DNA from: Chitinophaga pendula
GTDB taxonomy: Bacteria; Bacteroidota; Bacteroidia; Chitinophagales; Chitinophagaceae
Reading direction: 5' to 3'
Assembly: GCF_020386615.1 (NCBI RefSeq)
Contig: NZ_CP077769.1
Location: 1,240,001-1,304,000, forward strand
DNA length: 64,000 nucleotides
The translations under genes were made by a program, and so were the position numbers. Shown piece by piece: positions 1 to 9,128 of the stretch. Positions within the stretch are counted from its first letter, which is position 1. Each line of letters starts with the position of its first letter. Under the pieces are notes generated by a model. The model saw nothing but the letters and a program-made list of their open reading frames with translations. It was not told the DNA's origin and made no database searches.

Positions 1-389
1 GTGCGGTATCGCTGGCGGGCTGCTGCGATCTCACACAACTCACGATGCTGATCCGGCTAAGCCCCTTACTGTTGTCTGTCAATACCGGAATGGTACATAT
101 TGCAGCTGCTACCGGTACGCCTGTTGTCGTACTCTATGCCATGACCAACCCACAGCATACCCCTTGGATGGTACCCAATGAAGTCCTCTATTTTCCGGTT
201 AAAAAAGGGCAGGAAAGTAATAATGAAGTGGTACGCTACGGCATGCGGATCATGGAAGATACCTCCGGTACCCCTGTTAGCATGAGTAATATTGCCAGCG
301 CAATAGCACGTTTACTGGGCATCACCCTGCCTGTGGAAAAGGATGGTAATATACGTTCCTCATCCGATGAGATGTTCTGCAGCCATTAA
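1..389 (+). CDS. Glycosyltransferase family 9 (heptosyltransferase-like), C-terminal part
   Basis: The reading frame is already open at the left edge (first full codon at base 3), so only the C-terminal part of about 128 residues is visible. It carries the family's nucleotide-sugar-binding signature, seen as SVNTGMVHIAAATGTPVVVLY, which in GT9 enzymes lies in the second Rossmann-like domain. GT9 enzymes transfer heptose or related sugars onto lipopolysaccharide core or other surface glycans at the inner membrane. Its 3' end overlaps the end of a convergent GT9 gene by 30 bp. The family call is firm; the acceptor and sugar cannot be told. Confidence 0.85.
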   Translation, partial: AVSLAGCCDLTQLTMLIRLSPLLLSVNTGMVHIAAATGTPVVVLYAMTNPQHTPWMVPNEVLYFPVKKGQESNNEVVRYGMRIMEDTSGTPVSMSNIASAIARLLGITLPVEKDGNIRSSSDEMFCSH

Positions 390-1355
390 AACAGTGTCCA
401 GTTCCGGATGCTGCAACCAGTCAATTGTCGTATGACGTGTCTGATCCAGCGGACCCCAGCGCTCAGGTTCCCCATCCATACTGATGATTAGACTAGGCGT
501 ACGTAAGGCCGCTGCCATATGAGACACGCCGGTACAATTCGACAATAAAGCCCGGGCTTCCGCTATCAGCACAGCCAGGCTGCCTAATGTAGTTCGCCCG
601 GCTACATTGAGCGCAGGATATTGCATCAAACCGGCCACCTTTTCCGTCAATGGCCTTTCCTCCGCAGTCCCTGTCAATACAATTGTCCACCCCTCTCGGG
701 CCATGTAATCAGCCGTAGTGGCAAAAAATGCGGGCGGCCACTGCCGGTAGTTACCTCTCGATCCGGGATGCACACAGATATAACGCCCGCGCACCAGTGG
801 TAATGACAGCTGATGAAAGGCTGCACGTTCTTCCTCACCAATCGGAAACTCAAGGCCCTCCCCATTCGCGGAAATACCCAAATGCGCCATCAGCTGCAGG
901 TGCCGCTGTATCTCGTGTATGCCTTCCGGATATTCAATGAATAACCGCTCATCCGGACAATAATCACCCCGGCAGCGGAACCCGGCCGTATATCTGGCGC
1001 CCCATAAAGCGATCATCGGATTGACAATATTCCCGTTACCTTGTAACTGTAAGGCCAGATCAAATCGACCTTCCTGTATCGTCTCAATAAACTGCACTGC
1101 GCTACCGACATTTACTTCCTGCTCCGGTAACCCCGGATAACCCGGAAAATGCACAAAATCATCCAGGTAAGCACCAAAGCGACGCACAAAGTCCGCAGCC
1201 CATGGTAAACCAGCCAGCGTAATATGCGCATCCGGGTAGGCCAGCCGCAGTGCCCGGAACGCAGGCACCGAACATAGCATGTCTCCCAGCTGCAGCGCAC
1301 GGAATACGATTATTTTACGTATATGGGTAACAGGTAATAACAACATAACAAGCAT
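360..1355 (-). CDS. Glycosyltransferase family 9 protein
   Basis: A 331-residue GT9 (heptosyltransferase-like) protein. The N-terminal motif IIVFRALQLGDMLCSVPAFRAL matches the family's first nucleotide-binding loop (residues about 15-36). The second domain has ICVHPGSRGNYRQWP and SNCTGVSHMAAALRTPSLIISM, corresponding to the donor-binding region. I chose the ATG at 1355 because it overlaps the TGA of the upstream GT2 gene as TGATG, typical of translational coupling; a TTG at 1358 is also in frame. It is last in a minus-strand operon carbamoyltransferase - GT2 - GT9, suggesting assembly of a carbamoylated surface glycan (inference). The donor sugar is unknown. Confidence 0.88.
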   Translation of the reverse strand: MLVMLLLPVTHIRKIIVFRALQLGDMLCSVPAFRALRLAYPDAHITLAGLPWAADFVRRFGAYLDDFVHFPGYPGLPEQEVNVGSAVQFIETIQEGRFDLALQLQGNGNIVNPMIALWGARYTAGFRCRGDYCPDERLFIEYPEGIHEIQRHLQLMAHLGISANGEGLEFPIGEEERAAFHQLSLPLVRGRYICVHPGSRGNYRQWPPAFFATTADYMAREGWTIVLTGTAEERPLTEKVAGLMQYPALNVAGRTTLGSLAVLIAEARALLSNCTGVSHMAAALRTPSLIISMDGEPERWGPLDQTRHTTIDWLQHPELDTVLMAAEHLIG

Positions 1356-2335
1356 CAAATAAAAAGTACTTTATAACGCCAGGCTCCATACCAATTCCAG
1401 TAAACAGAAAGAAAAGGAATAAGAGTCGACGTAATGATCATTTCAAATACATGGGAAGGACGCCTGGAAGTCACAGCCAGGCGGCGGCGAATAAACAATA
1501 CAAGTAGTAACAACCATAACATCATCGCCCCTAATGCTACCCAAAGCTGCCCTGTCACTACCCCCAGTAACAACACCATAAAACTGGCAATCATCAAATA
1601 GTAATCCTTGGGTGGCCACTGCGCGATCTTGGTACGGTAAAGCACCGGAAACTTTTTATACAGGAGTGCATTGAACATGCACTTCCGCTGCTCCCGGAGA
1701 CTGACACCCCAGGTGGCCGCACGTACCGGGTGTACCACAATAGCATCCGATACGTGTATAACACAGATATCATGATCGATCAGTTTGAACTCCAGATCAC
1801 TGTCTTCCCGCCAGGCCATCGCAAAACGCTCGTCAAATCCACCGGTCAATAACAGCGCCTCCCTCGTACAGGCACAATTAGCCGTTACAAAATCTGCTTG
1901 TTCCAACTGAGCTGTATTTAATGCAAAATCTGTCAGCTCCTCCGGCATGGGCACAATGATACGGCCGGTATAAGCCTGTAAAGGTGCCGACTGGTAATGA
2001 ATATGAGTAGACCATAACTGTTGCAACCAGTGTATGTCAGGCTGACAATCGTCATCGGTGAACGCAATCAGTGTGCCTCTCGCACGCTGCCAACCCAGGT
2101 TGCGGGCCGCAGCAGGGCCTCGCTTTGCCGGTAGCGGTAGGTACTCCACCTGCAACACCCCTGAATGTTTCCAGGATAATACCAGCTGCTTAGCCAGTGT
2201 ATCAGGACCATCGCTAACAATAATCACTTCAAAGGCAGACTTGTCAAAATCCTGGGCGGCCAGTGCCTGTAGACATTGCATCAGCAAACGGGGCCGCTTA
2301 TAAGTAGGTACAATAACCGAAATAGAGATAGCCAT
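1355..2335 (-). CDS. Glycosyltransferase family 2 protein with C-terminal membrane segments
   Basis: A 326-residue GT-A fold glycosyltransferase. The N-terminus shows SVIVPTYKRPRLLMQCL followed by VIIVSDGPD; the metal-binding region is seen as AFTDDDCQPD (around residue 92), and an acceptor-side motif WREDSDLEFKL lies near residue 175. About 45 hydrophobic residues near position 245-290 form one or two membrane helices, which would anchor the enzyme at the cytoplasmic membrane. It sits 8 bp after the carbamoyltransferase gene and is coupled (TGATG) to the GT9 gene, so the three are probably co-transcribed. Substrate specificity cannot be read from the sequence. Confidence 0.88.
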   Translation of the reverse strand: MAISISVIVPTYKRPRLLMQCLQALAAQDFDKSAFEVIIVSDGPDTLAKQLVLSWKHSGVLQVEYLPLPAKRGPAAARNLGWQRARGTLIAFTDDDCQPDIHWLQQLWSTHIHYQSAPLQAYTGRIIVPMPEELTDFALNTAQLEQADFVTANCACTREALLLTGGFDERFAMAWREDSDLEFKLIDHDICVIHVSDAIVVHPVRAATWGVSLREQRKCMFNALLYKKFPVLYRTKIAQWPPKDYYLMIASFMVLLLGVVTGQLWVALGAMMLWLLLLVLFIRRRLAVTSRRPSHVFEMIITSTLIPFLSVYWNWYGAWRYKVLFI

Positions 2336-2343
2336 ATGATTTA

Positions 2344-4062
2344 CTATTTCTGTATTAAAAAAGAGCCGATTACCAATGCATCAAAAGGAGAGGACCAAAA
2401 ACACTCCAGCGCATCCCGTGGAGTGCATACAATGGGTTTTCCCAATGTGTTGAAAGACGTATTGATCAGCACCGGCACACCTGTTGTCTCCTTAAAGGCC
2501 TGCAATAAGGAATGATAGGTCGGATGCTGCTGCGCATTGATGGTTTGTATCCGTGCAGTGCCATCCACGTGGCATACCGCCGGTATCAACGCTTTTTTAG
2601 AGGGCTTCACATCATACACGAATAGCATAAAAGGAGAATAAGAAGCTCCTTCAAACCATTCAGCCGCATCCTCTTCCAATACCACAGGAGCTACCGGACG
2701 GAAATCTTCCCGGTCCTTTACCTCGTTCAGCCTTGCCTGCATATCCGCATGGATAGGAGATGCCAGGATCGAACGGCTACCCAGCGCACGGGGCCCGAAT
2801 TCCATCCTGCCCTGATACCACCCGATGATCTTATCTTCCGCCAGCAGGCGTGCCGTCGTACCTGCGATATCTTCCAGTTTAGCATACGGCGTTTTCGTCC
2901 AGCGGAGGAATTGTTCAATGTCTTCGTCATTATACTCCGGACCCCAGTAAGCATGGTCCATGACAAAGGCCCTGTCTTGCCCGTCTCGCACACGGGCATC
3001 CGTCCACAAGGCAGCACCTAAGGCGGTACCGGCATCCCCGGCCGCAGGTTGCACCCAGATATTACGGAAGATGCCCGCATCCCGGATACAGGCATTGAGC
3101 ACACAATTCAGAGCAACGCCTCCGGCAAAACAGAGATTTTCCATGCCAGTCTGTTGTCGCAACCAGCTGGTTAGCTGCAGCACTTTCTCCTGCAATACTG
3201 CCTGTAGCGAGTGCGCGATATCAAAATGATAATCCGTGAATGCAGCTCCCCGCAGACGAGCGGGGCCGAATGCCGCAATGAGCTGATCCTGGTCAATAGT
3301 ATACTGGCCATCATCCATCATATGTATCATGTCGCGAAATACCTGCACATACCTGGGATGGCCATAGGAAGCCAGGGCCATAACTTTGTATTCGTCGGAA
3401 GAATGAAGGAACCCAAGATAACTGGTCACTTCTTCATATAGCAGTCCCAGTGAGTGCGGCATATTAACCTGGCTGATACGCTCCAGCTGACTACCATTCC
3501 CAATATTGAAAGTAGTGGTCGCTTTCTCCCCCCTGCCATCTATCGTCATTACAGCAGCAGATGCAAAGGGAGAAGGCAGAAAAGCACTGGCGGCATGGCA
3601 AAGGTGATGCTCCACAAAATGCCATTGCTCCGGCCGGAAAATAGTGTCTTTGAACCGCTGTTGCAAATGATGAGGATAGCCATCTACCAGCTGTCCGGGT
3701 GCATTGACAATAGATGATAAGAATAACGGATCCCAGGGAGATAACCATTTGCTGTCTGTAGCCTGATAACTGGGCCGTAGTGGCAGACTTATCTGCGATT
3801 CCCTTTCCTCCGCCTCTTCCAGTAAAATGAAAGGGTCAAAAGAATAAGCAATATGATCCACTTCCCGCAAATGTATACCCGCAGCCTTCAGACAATAATC
3901 GATCGCATGAAAGGGTAGCTCGTAAGCAGAAAATGGAATAGGCCGTTTGCCGTGTTTAATATGCGTAAAACGCTCGTCTTCCACGGCTGCAAGCAGCTTC
4001 CCATCTTTTAGGATGCAAGCCGCAGAATCATGAAATGCCGCATTAATACCTAGTGTATACAT
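2344..4062 (-). CDS. Carbamoyltransferase (NodU/CmcH family)
   Basis: A 572-residue protein covering the full family length. It starts with LGINAAFHDSAACILKDG, the ASKHA-type N-terminal fold, then EHHLCHAASAFLPSPF (around 150) and MTIDGRGE, with FAGGVALNCVLN near 310. The C-terminal YrdC-like/transferase part contains GRMEFGPRALGSRSILASP. Family members use carbamoyl phosphate and ATP to make carbamoyl-adenylate and carbamoylate a hydroxyl of a sugar or antibiotic. Here, first in an operon with GT2 and GT9 genes, decoration of a surface polysaccharide or lipopolysaccharide sugar is the simplest role (inference). A role in secondary metabolism is not excluded but no PKS or NRPS is nearby. Confidence 0.92.
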   Translation of the reverse strand: MYTLGINAAFHDSAACILKDGKLLAAVEDERFTHIKHGKRPIPFSAYELPFHAIDYCLKAAGIHLREVDHIAYSFDPFILLEEAEERESQISLPLRPSYQATDSKWLSPWDPLFLSSIVNAPGQLVDGYPHHLQQRFKDTIFRPEQWHFVEHHLCHAASAFLPSPFASAAVMTIDGRGEKATTTFNIGNGSQLERISQVNMPHSLGLLYEEVTSYLGFLHSSDEYKVMALASYGHPRYVQVFRDMIHMMDDGQYTIDQDQLIAAFGPARLRGAAFTDYHFDIAHSLQAVLQEKVLQLTSWLRQQTGMENLCFAGGVALNCVLNACIRDAGIFRNIWVQPAAGDAGTALGAALWTDARVRDGQDRAFVMDHAYWGPEYNDEDIEQFLRWTKTPYAKLEDIAGTTARLLAEDKIIGWYQGRMEFGPRALGSRSILASPIHADMQARLNEVKDREDFRPVAPVVLEEDAAEWFEGASYSPFMLFVYDVKPSKKALIPAVCHVDGTARIQTINAQQHPTYHSLLQAFKETTGVPVLINTSFNTLGKPIVCTPRDALECFWSSPFDALVIGSFLIQK

Positions 4063-4495
4063 AGAAAAAGTTTAATTGGTCTGTAGTGAGGACATTGTGC
4101 AGGATCCATAAACCGTTCCACATGTTGTACAAAAGCACATACACTTCTACGTAAAAAGATGATACAGGATTTCATGCCGTATACATGTAGCGGAGCCGCC
4201 CCGTAATGATTTTTATCCACCTCAATGTATGCCCGGAATGCTACGCCAGTCACAGCTATAGCAGTATCATGACCCGGTTTTTCAGTAAGGCAAATCATAG
4301 AGCAGGAAAAAAGTAATACAAAGGCTGGCCTCGATGGCATGCTAATTGCGACAATATACGAGTATACTTATCAGTCATGCCTGCTCGCAGCAAATTGTGG
4401 AATCATCAGTAGAGTACCTTAAAACATCACCCAGGGCAGAGAGAAAAAGCTAAACGTTATTATGGAAACCGTTTAACCAAAAAACTTGAAAGACC
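4063..4495. other. Divergent intergenic region
   Basis: 433 bp between the divergent carbamoyltransferase and KGG-protein genes. It must hold promoters for both, but I find no clean TAnnTTTG element on either strand. A 96-codon minus-strand frame (4050-4340) has no family resemblance and overlaps the carbamoyltransferase start, so I do not call it a gene. Confidence 0.5.
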
Positions 4496-4933
4496 ATGTC
4501 AGAAAACAACAACAACTTTACAGACCAACATGCAAACCAGCAGCATGAATCTGCGAACGGCAATGCAAACGAACAGAGAGCACATGATGCTAAAGAATCC
4601 ACGCAACAGGGAGAAAAGAAAAAATCAAATACTTCCAACCGTGGATTTGCGTCCATGAGCCGGGAAAAACAAAGACGTATTGCCAGTAAAGGTGGCCAAA
4701 TCGCTCACGAAAGAGGAGTGGCGCACCAGTTTACTTCCGCAGAAGCCCGCGAAGCGGGAAAAAAAGGCGGCGCCATCATCAGTCGTAACCGCGAACATAT
4801 GGCCGCTATTGGTAAAAAAGGGGGGGAAGTATCCCGCAGCAGCAGAAGAAATGCCCAGTTGCAAAAACAGCAACAACAGCAAACAACTCCGCCTGCACCG
4901 GATACCGACAATAAATCCACCAGCGAAGAATAA
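4496..4933 (+). CDS. KGG-repeat stress-induced protein
   Basis: A 145-residue, very hydrophilic, probably disordered cytoplasmic protein. The first 50 residues are rich in N, Q, E and H. Three KGG modules follow, seen as IASKGGQIAHERG, AGKKGGAIISRNREHM and IGKKGGEVSRSS, the repeat known from general-stress protein GsiB and similar KGG proteins. The C-terminus is a Q/T/P/D-rich tail with a run of five glutamines. Family members are associated with desiccation, starvation or general stress, but a molecular mechanism is not established. It stands alone, with its own terminator at 4967-5003. Confidence 0.88.
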   Translation: MSENNNNFTDQHANQQHESANGNANEQRAHDAKESTQQGEKKKSNTSNRGFASMSREKQRRIASKGGQIAHERGVAHQFTSAEAREAGKKGGAIISRNREHMAAIGKKGGEVSRSSRRNAQLQKQQQQQTTPPAPDTDNKSTSEE

Positions 4934-4966
4934 CACTAAGCGAACAAAAATTATTACAAGGCATAT

Positions 4967-5003
4967 ATAGCCGGCGTGGTCCAACCGCCGGCTATTTTGT
5001 TTT
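4967..5003 (+). terminator. Rho-independent terminator after the KGG gene
   Basis: A perfect 10-bp stem (ATAGCCGGCG at 4967-4976 pairing with 4986-4995) with a 9-nt loop is followed by TTTGTTTT. It lies 34 bp after the stop codon of the KGG gene. Confidence 0.9.
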
Positions 5004-5342
5004 CCTGCGAACTCTGCTATAGCACTGATTATGAACATGTAAATGATGCGTTAATGTTATATTTTTTAATTAAAAAACATATTAACTTTGCATCAGTTAA
5101 TCGCAGGGACGTATTACAGACAATGGCATCACACTCAGCTAGGCTTTTCTCTCCACTTTAGATATTATATATATTTATTTACTTATCAGTAATGAGGCTG
5201 CCAGGTAGACCAGTTTTTTCCAAGCCGGGTTGATCACCACAACATCCACCGGGTATGATCCCTTTACCAGCTACCCCGCTACTGCATAACAATGTGCTAA
5301 ATCCGGCTATCACTGCCCGTACAGCAGTGTGTAGCAGGTGGT
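5004..5342 (+). promoter_or_regulatory. MFS upstream region with candidate -7 element
   Basis: 339 bp without a convincing gene. TAACTTTG at 5083-5090 fits the Bacteroidetes -7 consensus TAnnTTTG, but no clear TTG -33 element is placed correctly upstream. If used, it gives a leader of roughly 240 nt before the MFS start, including a 12-codon frame beginning at 5124 (MASHSARLFSPL). Whether that mini-frame is translated is unknown. Confidence 0.35.
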
Positions 5343-6830
5343 ATGTGTATGAAACTCACTCCTTCTTCCGAATTATCCCCGGACCAGGTCCAGTCAGGAC
5401 TGCGGCTGGTTGTAAAAGATGGGCTTGCTACTGAGGCCATGGTTGTACTGACTGCAGGCGCTTTCCTCACTGCCATCGCACTACAGATGGGCGCCAGTAA
5501 TTTCCAAATCGGCGTACTGGCGGCAATGCCTACCTTTACTAATATATTCCAGTTATTTTCTATATGGTTGGTGCACCGCTACCGCAACCGCAGAGCCATC
5601 ACCGTCATTTGCTCTACCATGGCACGGTTACCTTTGGTATGCATCGGCTTGCTGCCTTGGATATTGCCGGCAGGTGCAACGCTTCCTTTGCTTATGAGTC
5701 TGCTGTCATTTCACTATTTCTTCGGCTCTATTGCAGGTGCCAGCTGGAACTCCTGGATGAAAGACCTGATACCTGGCCAGATACTGGGAAGCTATTTTTC
5801 CCGGCGTACCCGCCTCGCGCAATCACTGAATGTTACCCTTAGTATCTCCATCGCCCTCCTAGTGGATTATCTGAAAGAGCGCTTCCCAGGCAATGAGATT
5901 TCCATTTATACCAGCATGTTTCTGCTGGCAGGTATAGCTGGCCTTTTAGGCGTTTACGCACTTTCCAGGGTACAAGAACCCCGTATGGCTAGCGGTGAGA
6001 CCGAATCACTGCTACGGCAGATCAGACAACCACTGAAGGATACCAATTATCGCCGCATGTTGCTCTTTAATGCTAGCTGGGTATTCGCTCTCAACCTGGC
6101 TACTCCCTTCTTCATGGTATACATGATGAAAACACTGCGCCTGCCGATCTCAACCATCATCTTGCTGGGGATACTCGCCCAGTTGAGCAGTATCTGCTTT
6201 GTAAGTGTCTGGGGCAAATACATTGATAAATACAGCAACAAAAACGTAATCCGCATCTGCGCACCTGTATATATCGCCTGCCTCCTGGCCTGGGCCTTTA
6301 CCGCCTTATATCCGGCGCCTTCTTTCGCCATCACCTTACTTGCACTGATCAATATTGCCACCGGTATGGCGACGTCCGGCATCACCCTCGCTTTGAATAA
6401 TATAGGCATCAAACTGGCACCCCAGGGGCAGGCAATGGTATATCTCTCCGCCAAGAATATGCTTAATGCCTTTACCGCTGCATTGGCACCCTTATTTGGT
6501 GGACTGATGGCGGATTATTTTGTCGGCCGTCAGGTCCTGTGGAACGTACAATGGCATAGCGCCAGCCGTGTGATACAAGTGCCGTTATTACACCTGCAAC
6601 AGTGGAACTTCTTCTTCGTAATCAGCGCTATACTCGCCATGATAGCCATACGCCTGCTACGCCGCGTGGCCGAACCGGGTGAAGTGGAGAGTGCCGTAAT
6701 GACCAGCGATATGAATAGCCAACTGAAACGTATCCTCAAAGAAAAACCCGCCCGCCAGGTAGTACAACGCATTATCTACCGTCCTTCAAAATGGAAACAT
6801 CCTTCACAAAAAAAAGATCTCATTAGCTGA
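5343..6830 (+). CDS. Major facilitator superfamily transporter
   Basis: A 495-residue polytopic inner-membrane protein with about 12 hydrophobic segments and the MFS-type cytoplasmic loop after helix 2 (LVHRYRNRRAITVI). A charged central loop (around 205-230, VQEPRMASGETESLLRQIRQPLKD) separates the two six-helix halves. The C-terminal 50 residues after the last helix are basic (KRILKEKPARQVVQ and following) and unusually long. The ATG at 5343 is used; an ATG at 5349 is equally possible. It is monocistronic as far as can be seen, so the substrate cannot be inferred. Confidence 0.85.
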   Translation: MCMKLTPSSELSPDQVQSGLRLVVKDGLATEAMVVLTAGAFLTAIALQMGASNFQIGVLAAMPTFTNIFQLFSIWLVHRYRNRRAITVICSTMARLPLVCIGLLPWILPAGATLPLLMSLLSFHYFFGSIAGASWNSWMKDLIPGQILGSYFSRRTRLAQSLNVTLSISIALLVDYLKERFPGNEISIYTSMFLLAGIAGLLGVYALSRVQEPRMASGETESLLRQIRQPLKDTNYRRMLLFNASWVFALNLATPFFMVYMMKTLRLPISTIILLGILAQLSSICFVSVWGKYIDKYSNKNVIRICAPVYIACLLAWAFTALYPAPSFAITLLALINIATGMATSGITLALNNIGIKLAPQGQAMVYLSAKNMLNAFTAALAPLFGGLMADYFVGRQVLWNVQWHSASRVIQVPLLHLQQWNFFFVISAILAMIAIRLLRRVAEPGEVESAVMTSDMNSQLKRILKEKPARQVVQRIIYRPSKWKHPSQKKDLIS

Positions 6831-6959
6831 TATCGTTTGCCCGCTACTGAAGTAATCTCTGTAAACCCGCTTCCACAGCAGGCTGGGCCTTACAGGCATA
6901 TGCGTCATGGTATAGTGTTTGTTTAACACTCATTATCTCTCACTTAAAATCTTACGCAT

Positions 6960-8117
6960 ATGAAGGCAGCAGTGTTTCACAAAGTTGGCGATATCAGCGT
7001 AGATACCGTTGAAGATCCTGTGATCGAAAAGCCAGATGATATCATTGTGCAGGTCACCTCCACCGCTATCTGCGGCTCTGATCTGCATATATATGGCGGA
7101 TTCTTTCCACAACTGAAAGACCTCGTAATGGGGCACGAGTTTATGGGTATTGTAGCCGAGACCGGCCCTTCCGTTACACATTTGAAAAAAGGAGACAGAA
7201 TAGTAGTACCATTCCCCGTCGCCTGCGGAGGTTGCTATTTTTGTGAGCATGGACTTCCCATACATTGCGAAAACAGCAACACCGAACATTACGGTCCGGA
7301 TGGTAACCTGATGGATAGTAAAGGTGGTGGACTGTTTGGTTATACTGACCTGTATGGTGCATACGCAGGAGGACAGGCGGAATTCGTAAGGGTGCCATTC
7401 GCAGATTATAGCCCGCGTAAGGTGCCGGACGAACTCACCGACGAACAAGTGTTGTTCCTGACCGACATTTTTCCTACCGGCTGGAGCGCCATAGACTGGG
7501 CACAACTGAAGGGAGGAGAAACAGTAGCAATTTTCGGAGCAGGGCCCGTAGGACTCATGGCCCAGAAAGCGGCCTGGCTGAATGGCGCAGGAAGGGTCAT
7601 CGCCATAGATCCGGTTCCCTATCGCCTGGAAATGGCAGCCAAAGTAAATAAAACCGATACCATCAACCCCCACCATACAGACGTGATAGAAGCTATCCGC
7701 GACATGACACATGGACGGGGAGCGGATGTTTGCGTAGACGCAGTGGGGCTGGAAGCAGAACGCAGCTTTATAGACCGGCTGAAGGCAGTTATTAACGTAG
7801 AAAAAGGAACCGATAAAGTCCTGGAACTGTGCATCAAAGCAGTACGCAGAGGAGGCACAGTGTCCGTAGTCGGCGTCTATGGAACTCCCTTCGACAACTT
7901 TCCCCTTCATCGCATATTTGACAAAGGACTTACGCTGAAATTCGGCCAGGCACCCGTACAACGATATATAGATCACCTCCTGCAATTGGTGCAACAGGGC
8001 AAAGTAGTACTCGATGATATCATTACACACCAGCTTCCGCTGCAAGACGCAGCTCATGCATATGATATCTTCAGGGAAAAAAAGGACGATTGCGTTAAAG
8101 TGATACTGAAACCCTAA
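6960..8117 (+). CDS. Zinc-dependent alcohol dehydrogenase (medium-chain, MDR)
   Basis: A 385-residue MDR-family dehydrogenase. Catalytic zinc ligands are seen as C38 (ICGSDLH) and H59/E60 (MGHEF). A structural zinc site is intact with C89, C92, C95 and C103 (ACGGCYFC and IHC). The Rossmann motif FGAGPVGLMAQKAAW lies near residue 185, followed by VIAIDPVPYRLEMA. The length and the inserted segment around 110-130 resemble the formaldehyde-dehydrogenase-like MDR subgroup that acts without glutathione, using NAD(P) to oxidise an alcohol or aldehyde. The substrate is not certain. The stop overlaps a start codon (TAATG) of the next frame, so it is probably co-transcribed with the DUF4142 lipoprotein. 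Confidence 0.92.
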   Translation: MKAAVFHKVGDISVDTVEDPVIEKPDDIIVQVTSTAICGSDLHIYGGFFPQLKDLVMGHEFMGIVAETGPSVTHLKKGDRIVVPFPVACGGCYFCEHGLPIHCENSNTEHYGPDGNLMDSKGGGLFGYTDLYGAYAGGQAEFVRVPFADYSPRKVPDELTDEQVLFLTDIFPTGWSAIDWAQLKGGETVAIFGAGPVGLMAQKAAWLNGAGRVIAIDPVPYRLEMAAKVNKTDTINPHHTDVIEAIRDMTHGRGADVCVDAVGLEAERSFIDRLKAVINVEKGTDKVLELCIKAVRRGGTVSVVGVYGTPFDNFPLHRIFDKGLTLKFGQAPVQRYIDHLLQLVQQGKVVLDDIITHQLPLQDAAHAYDIFREKKDDCVKVILKP

Positions 8118-8140
8118 TGATTATTCATAAATCTTGTTTT

Positions 8141-8662
8141 ATGAAAACCTCTCCATACTATTTGCTGCTGATCGGTATCTTAGGGGCGGCTGCCTGTAGT
8201 AAGAACAATGACAGCAGCCCTGTACTTGACAGGCGCGACGCTACCTTCATGGTTGTCGCCGCACAGGGAAATGTCAACGAAATAACCTTCGGTAAATTAG
8301 CCGACTCGATCTCTGCAACAGCAAGTATTAAAACGTTTGCCCGGCAGATGGTCACAGACCACCAGGGAGCATTGGATGAATTGTTAGGTATCGCCCGTGA
8401 CAAAACACTGGGCCTGGATCAGGTAATGGATTCCGCACATAAGATAATATACCCCAAACTGGGAGCATTACGGGGCTACGAGTTCGATACCGCTTACATC
8501 AAAGGACAGGTACGGGACCATCAGCAGACGATCGATGTATTCCAGTTTCAGGCTGATAGCGGCTACGATGGTCGCTTGAAAGCGTACGCAGCCAAATATC
8601 TGCCCGTCATCCGCATGCATGCTAAACACGCAGATAGCCTGGCAGCTTTATATCCTCAATAG
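8141..8662 (+). CDS. DUF4142 domain lipoprotein
   Basis: I start at the ATG at 8141 because it gives a proper lipoprotein signal, MKTSPYYLLLIGILGAAACSKN, with the lipobox Cys at residue 19; an upstream in-frame ATG at 8117 overlaps the dehydrogenase stop but adds only 8 residues. The mature 155 residues form a predominantly helical DUF4142 domain (ferritin-like bundle; seen as DRRDATFMVVAAQGNVNEI and FARQMVTDHQGALDEL). The HxxH-like residues in the helices recall metal-binding bundles, but a function is not established. It probably sits in the periplasm or outer membrane. A strong terminator follows. Confidence 0.85.
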   Translation: MKTSPYYLLLIGILGAAACSKNNDSSPVLDRRDATFMVVAAQGNVNEITFGKLADSISATASIKTFARQMVTDHQGALDELLGIARDKTLGLDQVMDSAHKIIYPKLGALRGYEFDTAYIKGQVRDHQQTIDVFQFQADSGYDGRLKAYAAKYLPVIRMHAKHADSLAALYPQ

Positions 8663-8685
8663 AAGCAGGAAAACACAATGTTCAA

Positions 8686-8724
8686 AGGGTAGTGTTACTT
8701 AACCGTAATGCTACCCTCTTTTTT
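8686..8724 (+). terminator. Rho-independent terminator
   Basis: An 11-bp stem including two G-U pairs (8686-8696 with 8707-8717; core AGGGTAG/CTACCCT) is followed by C and six T. It ends the dehydrogenase-DUF4142 unit. Confidence 0.85.
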
Positions 8725-8862
8725 GCTATATGTTAATGGAATAGGATATTCGGAAAAAAGGTCTACCTTCAACCACTGAGATCGTGTGCTACAATCATCC
8801 TCTCTCTTTACTCCTTTTCGCTCGTTTGACATCCTATTTTTCATTTTCATAAATCCTTACAC

Positions 8863-9114
8863 ATGCAATCCAGAATAGAAATACATTCAGCTACCGCATT
8901 GCTGTGTTACGCGGATTTCTTTACCACAGCAGATTCCCTCGTCACTTATCAGCAGCTCACAGATTGCGGACTAGCCCCGCTGCCTGACCGGTATTCATTT
9001 CACCTCCTCATGCTCAATCATCATCGGCAATGGGTAACGCATACAATCAGATATGCACATCGCCTCATAGCGGCACATATGGATGTCCTGTTTGAGAGCA
9101 ATTATATGTCCTGA
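8863..9114 (+). CDS. Small hypothetical protein
   Basis: An 83-codon frame starting MQSRIEIHSATALLCY. I recognise no domain. It is rich in His, Tyr, Leu and Cys, with no signal peptide or membrane helix. In favour: it fills a gap between a terminator and a convergent gene, and its third-codon positions resemble neighbouring genes. Against: no clear ribosome-binding site or homologue known to me. It could be lineage-specific or non-coding. Confidence 0.45.
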   Translation: MQSRIEIHSATALLCYADFFTTADSLVTYQQLTDCGLAPLPDRYSFHLLMLNHHRQWVTHTIRYAHRLIAAHMDVLFESNYMS

Positions 9115-9128
9115 TCAGTACGATGTAA

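Noticed and set aside
360..389. Possible frameshift joining the two GT9 genes at the left edge
   Set aside because: The two are on opposite strands and each ends in its own normal GT9 C-terminus; the 30-bp overlap is a simple convergent overlap.
5124..5162. 12-codon leader peptide frame before the MFS gene
   Set aside because: It follows a possible -7 element, but nothing in its sequence or surroundings (no terminator/antiterminator pair) supports attenuation.
6933..8057. 374-codon minus-strand frame covering the alcohol dehydrogenase gene
   Set aside because: It lies entirely antisense to a well-conserved enzyme, has unusual Cys/Tyr/His-rich composition and no recognisable domain. Long antisense frames arise from codon bias.
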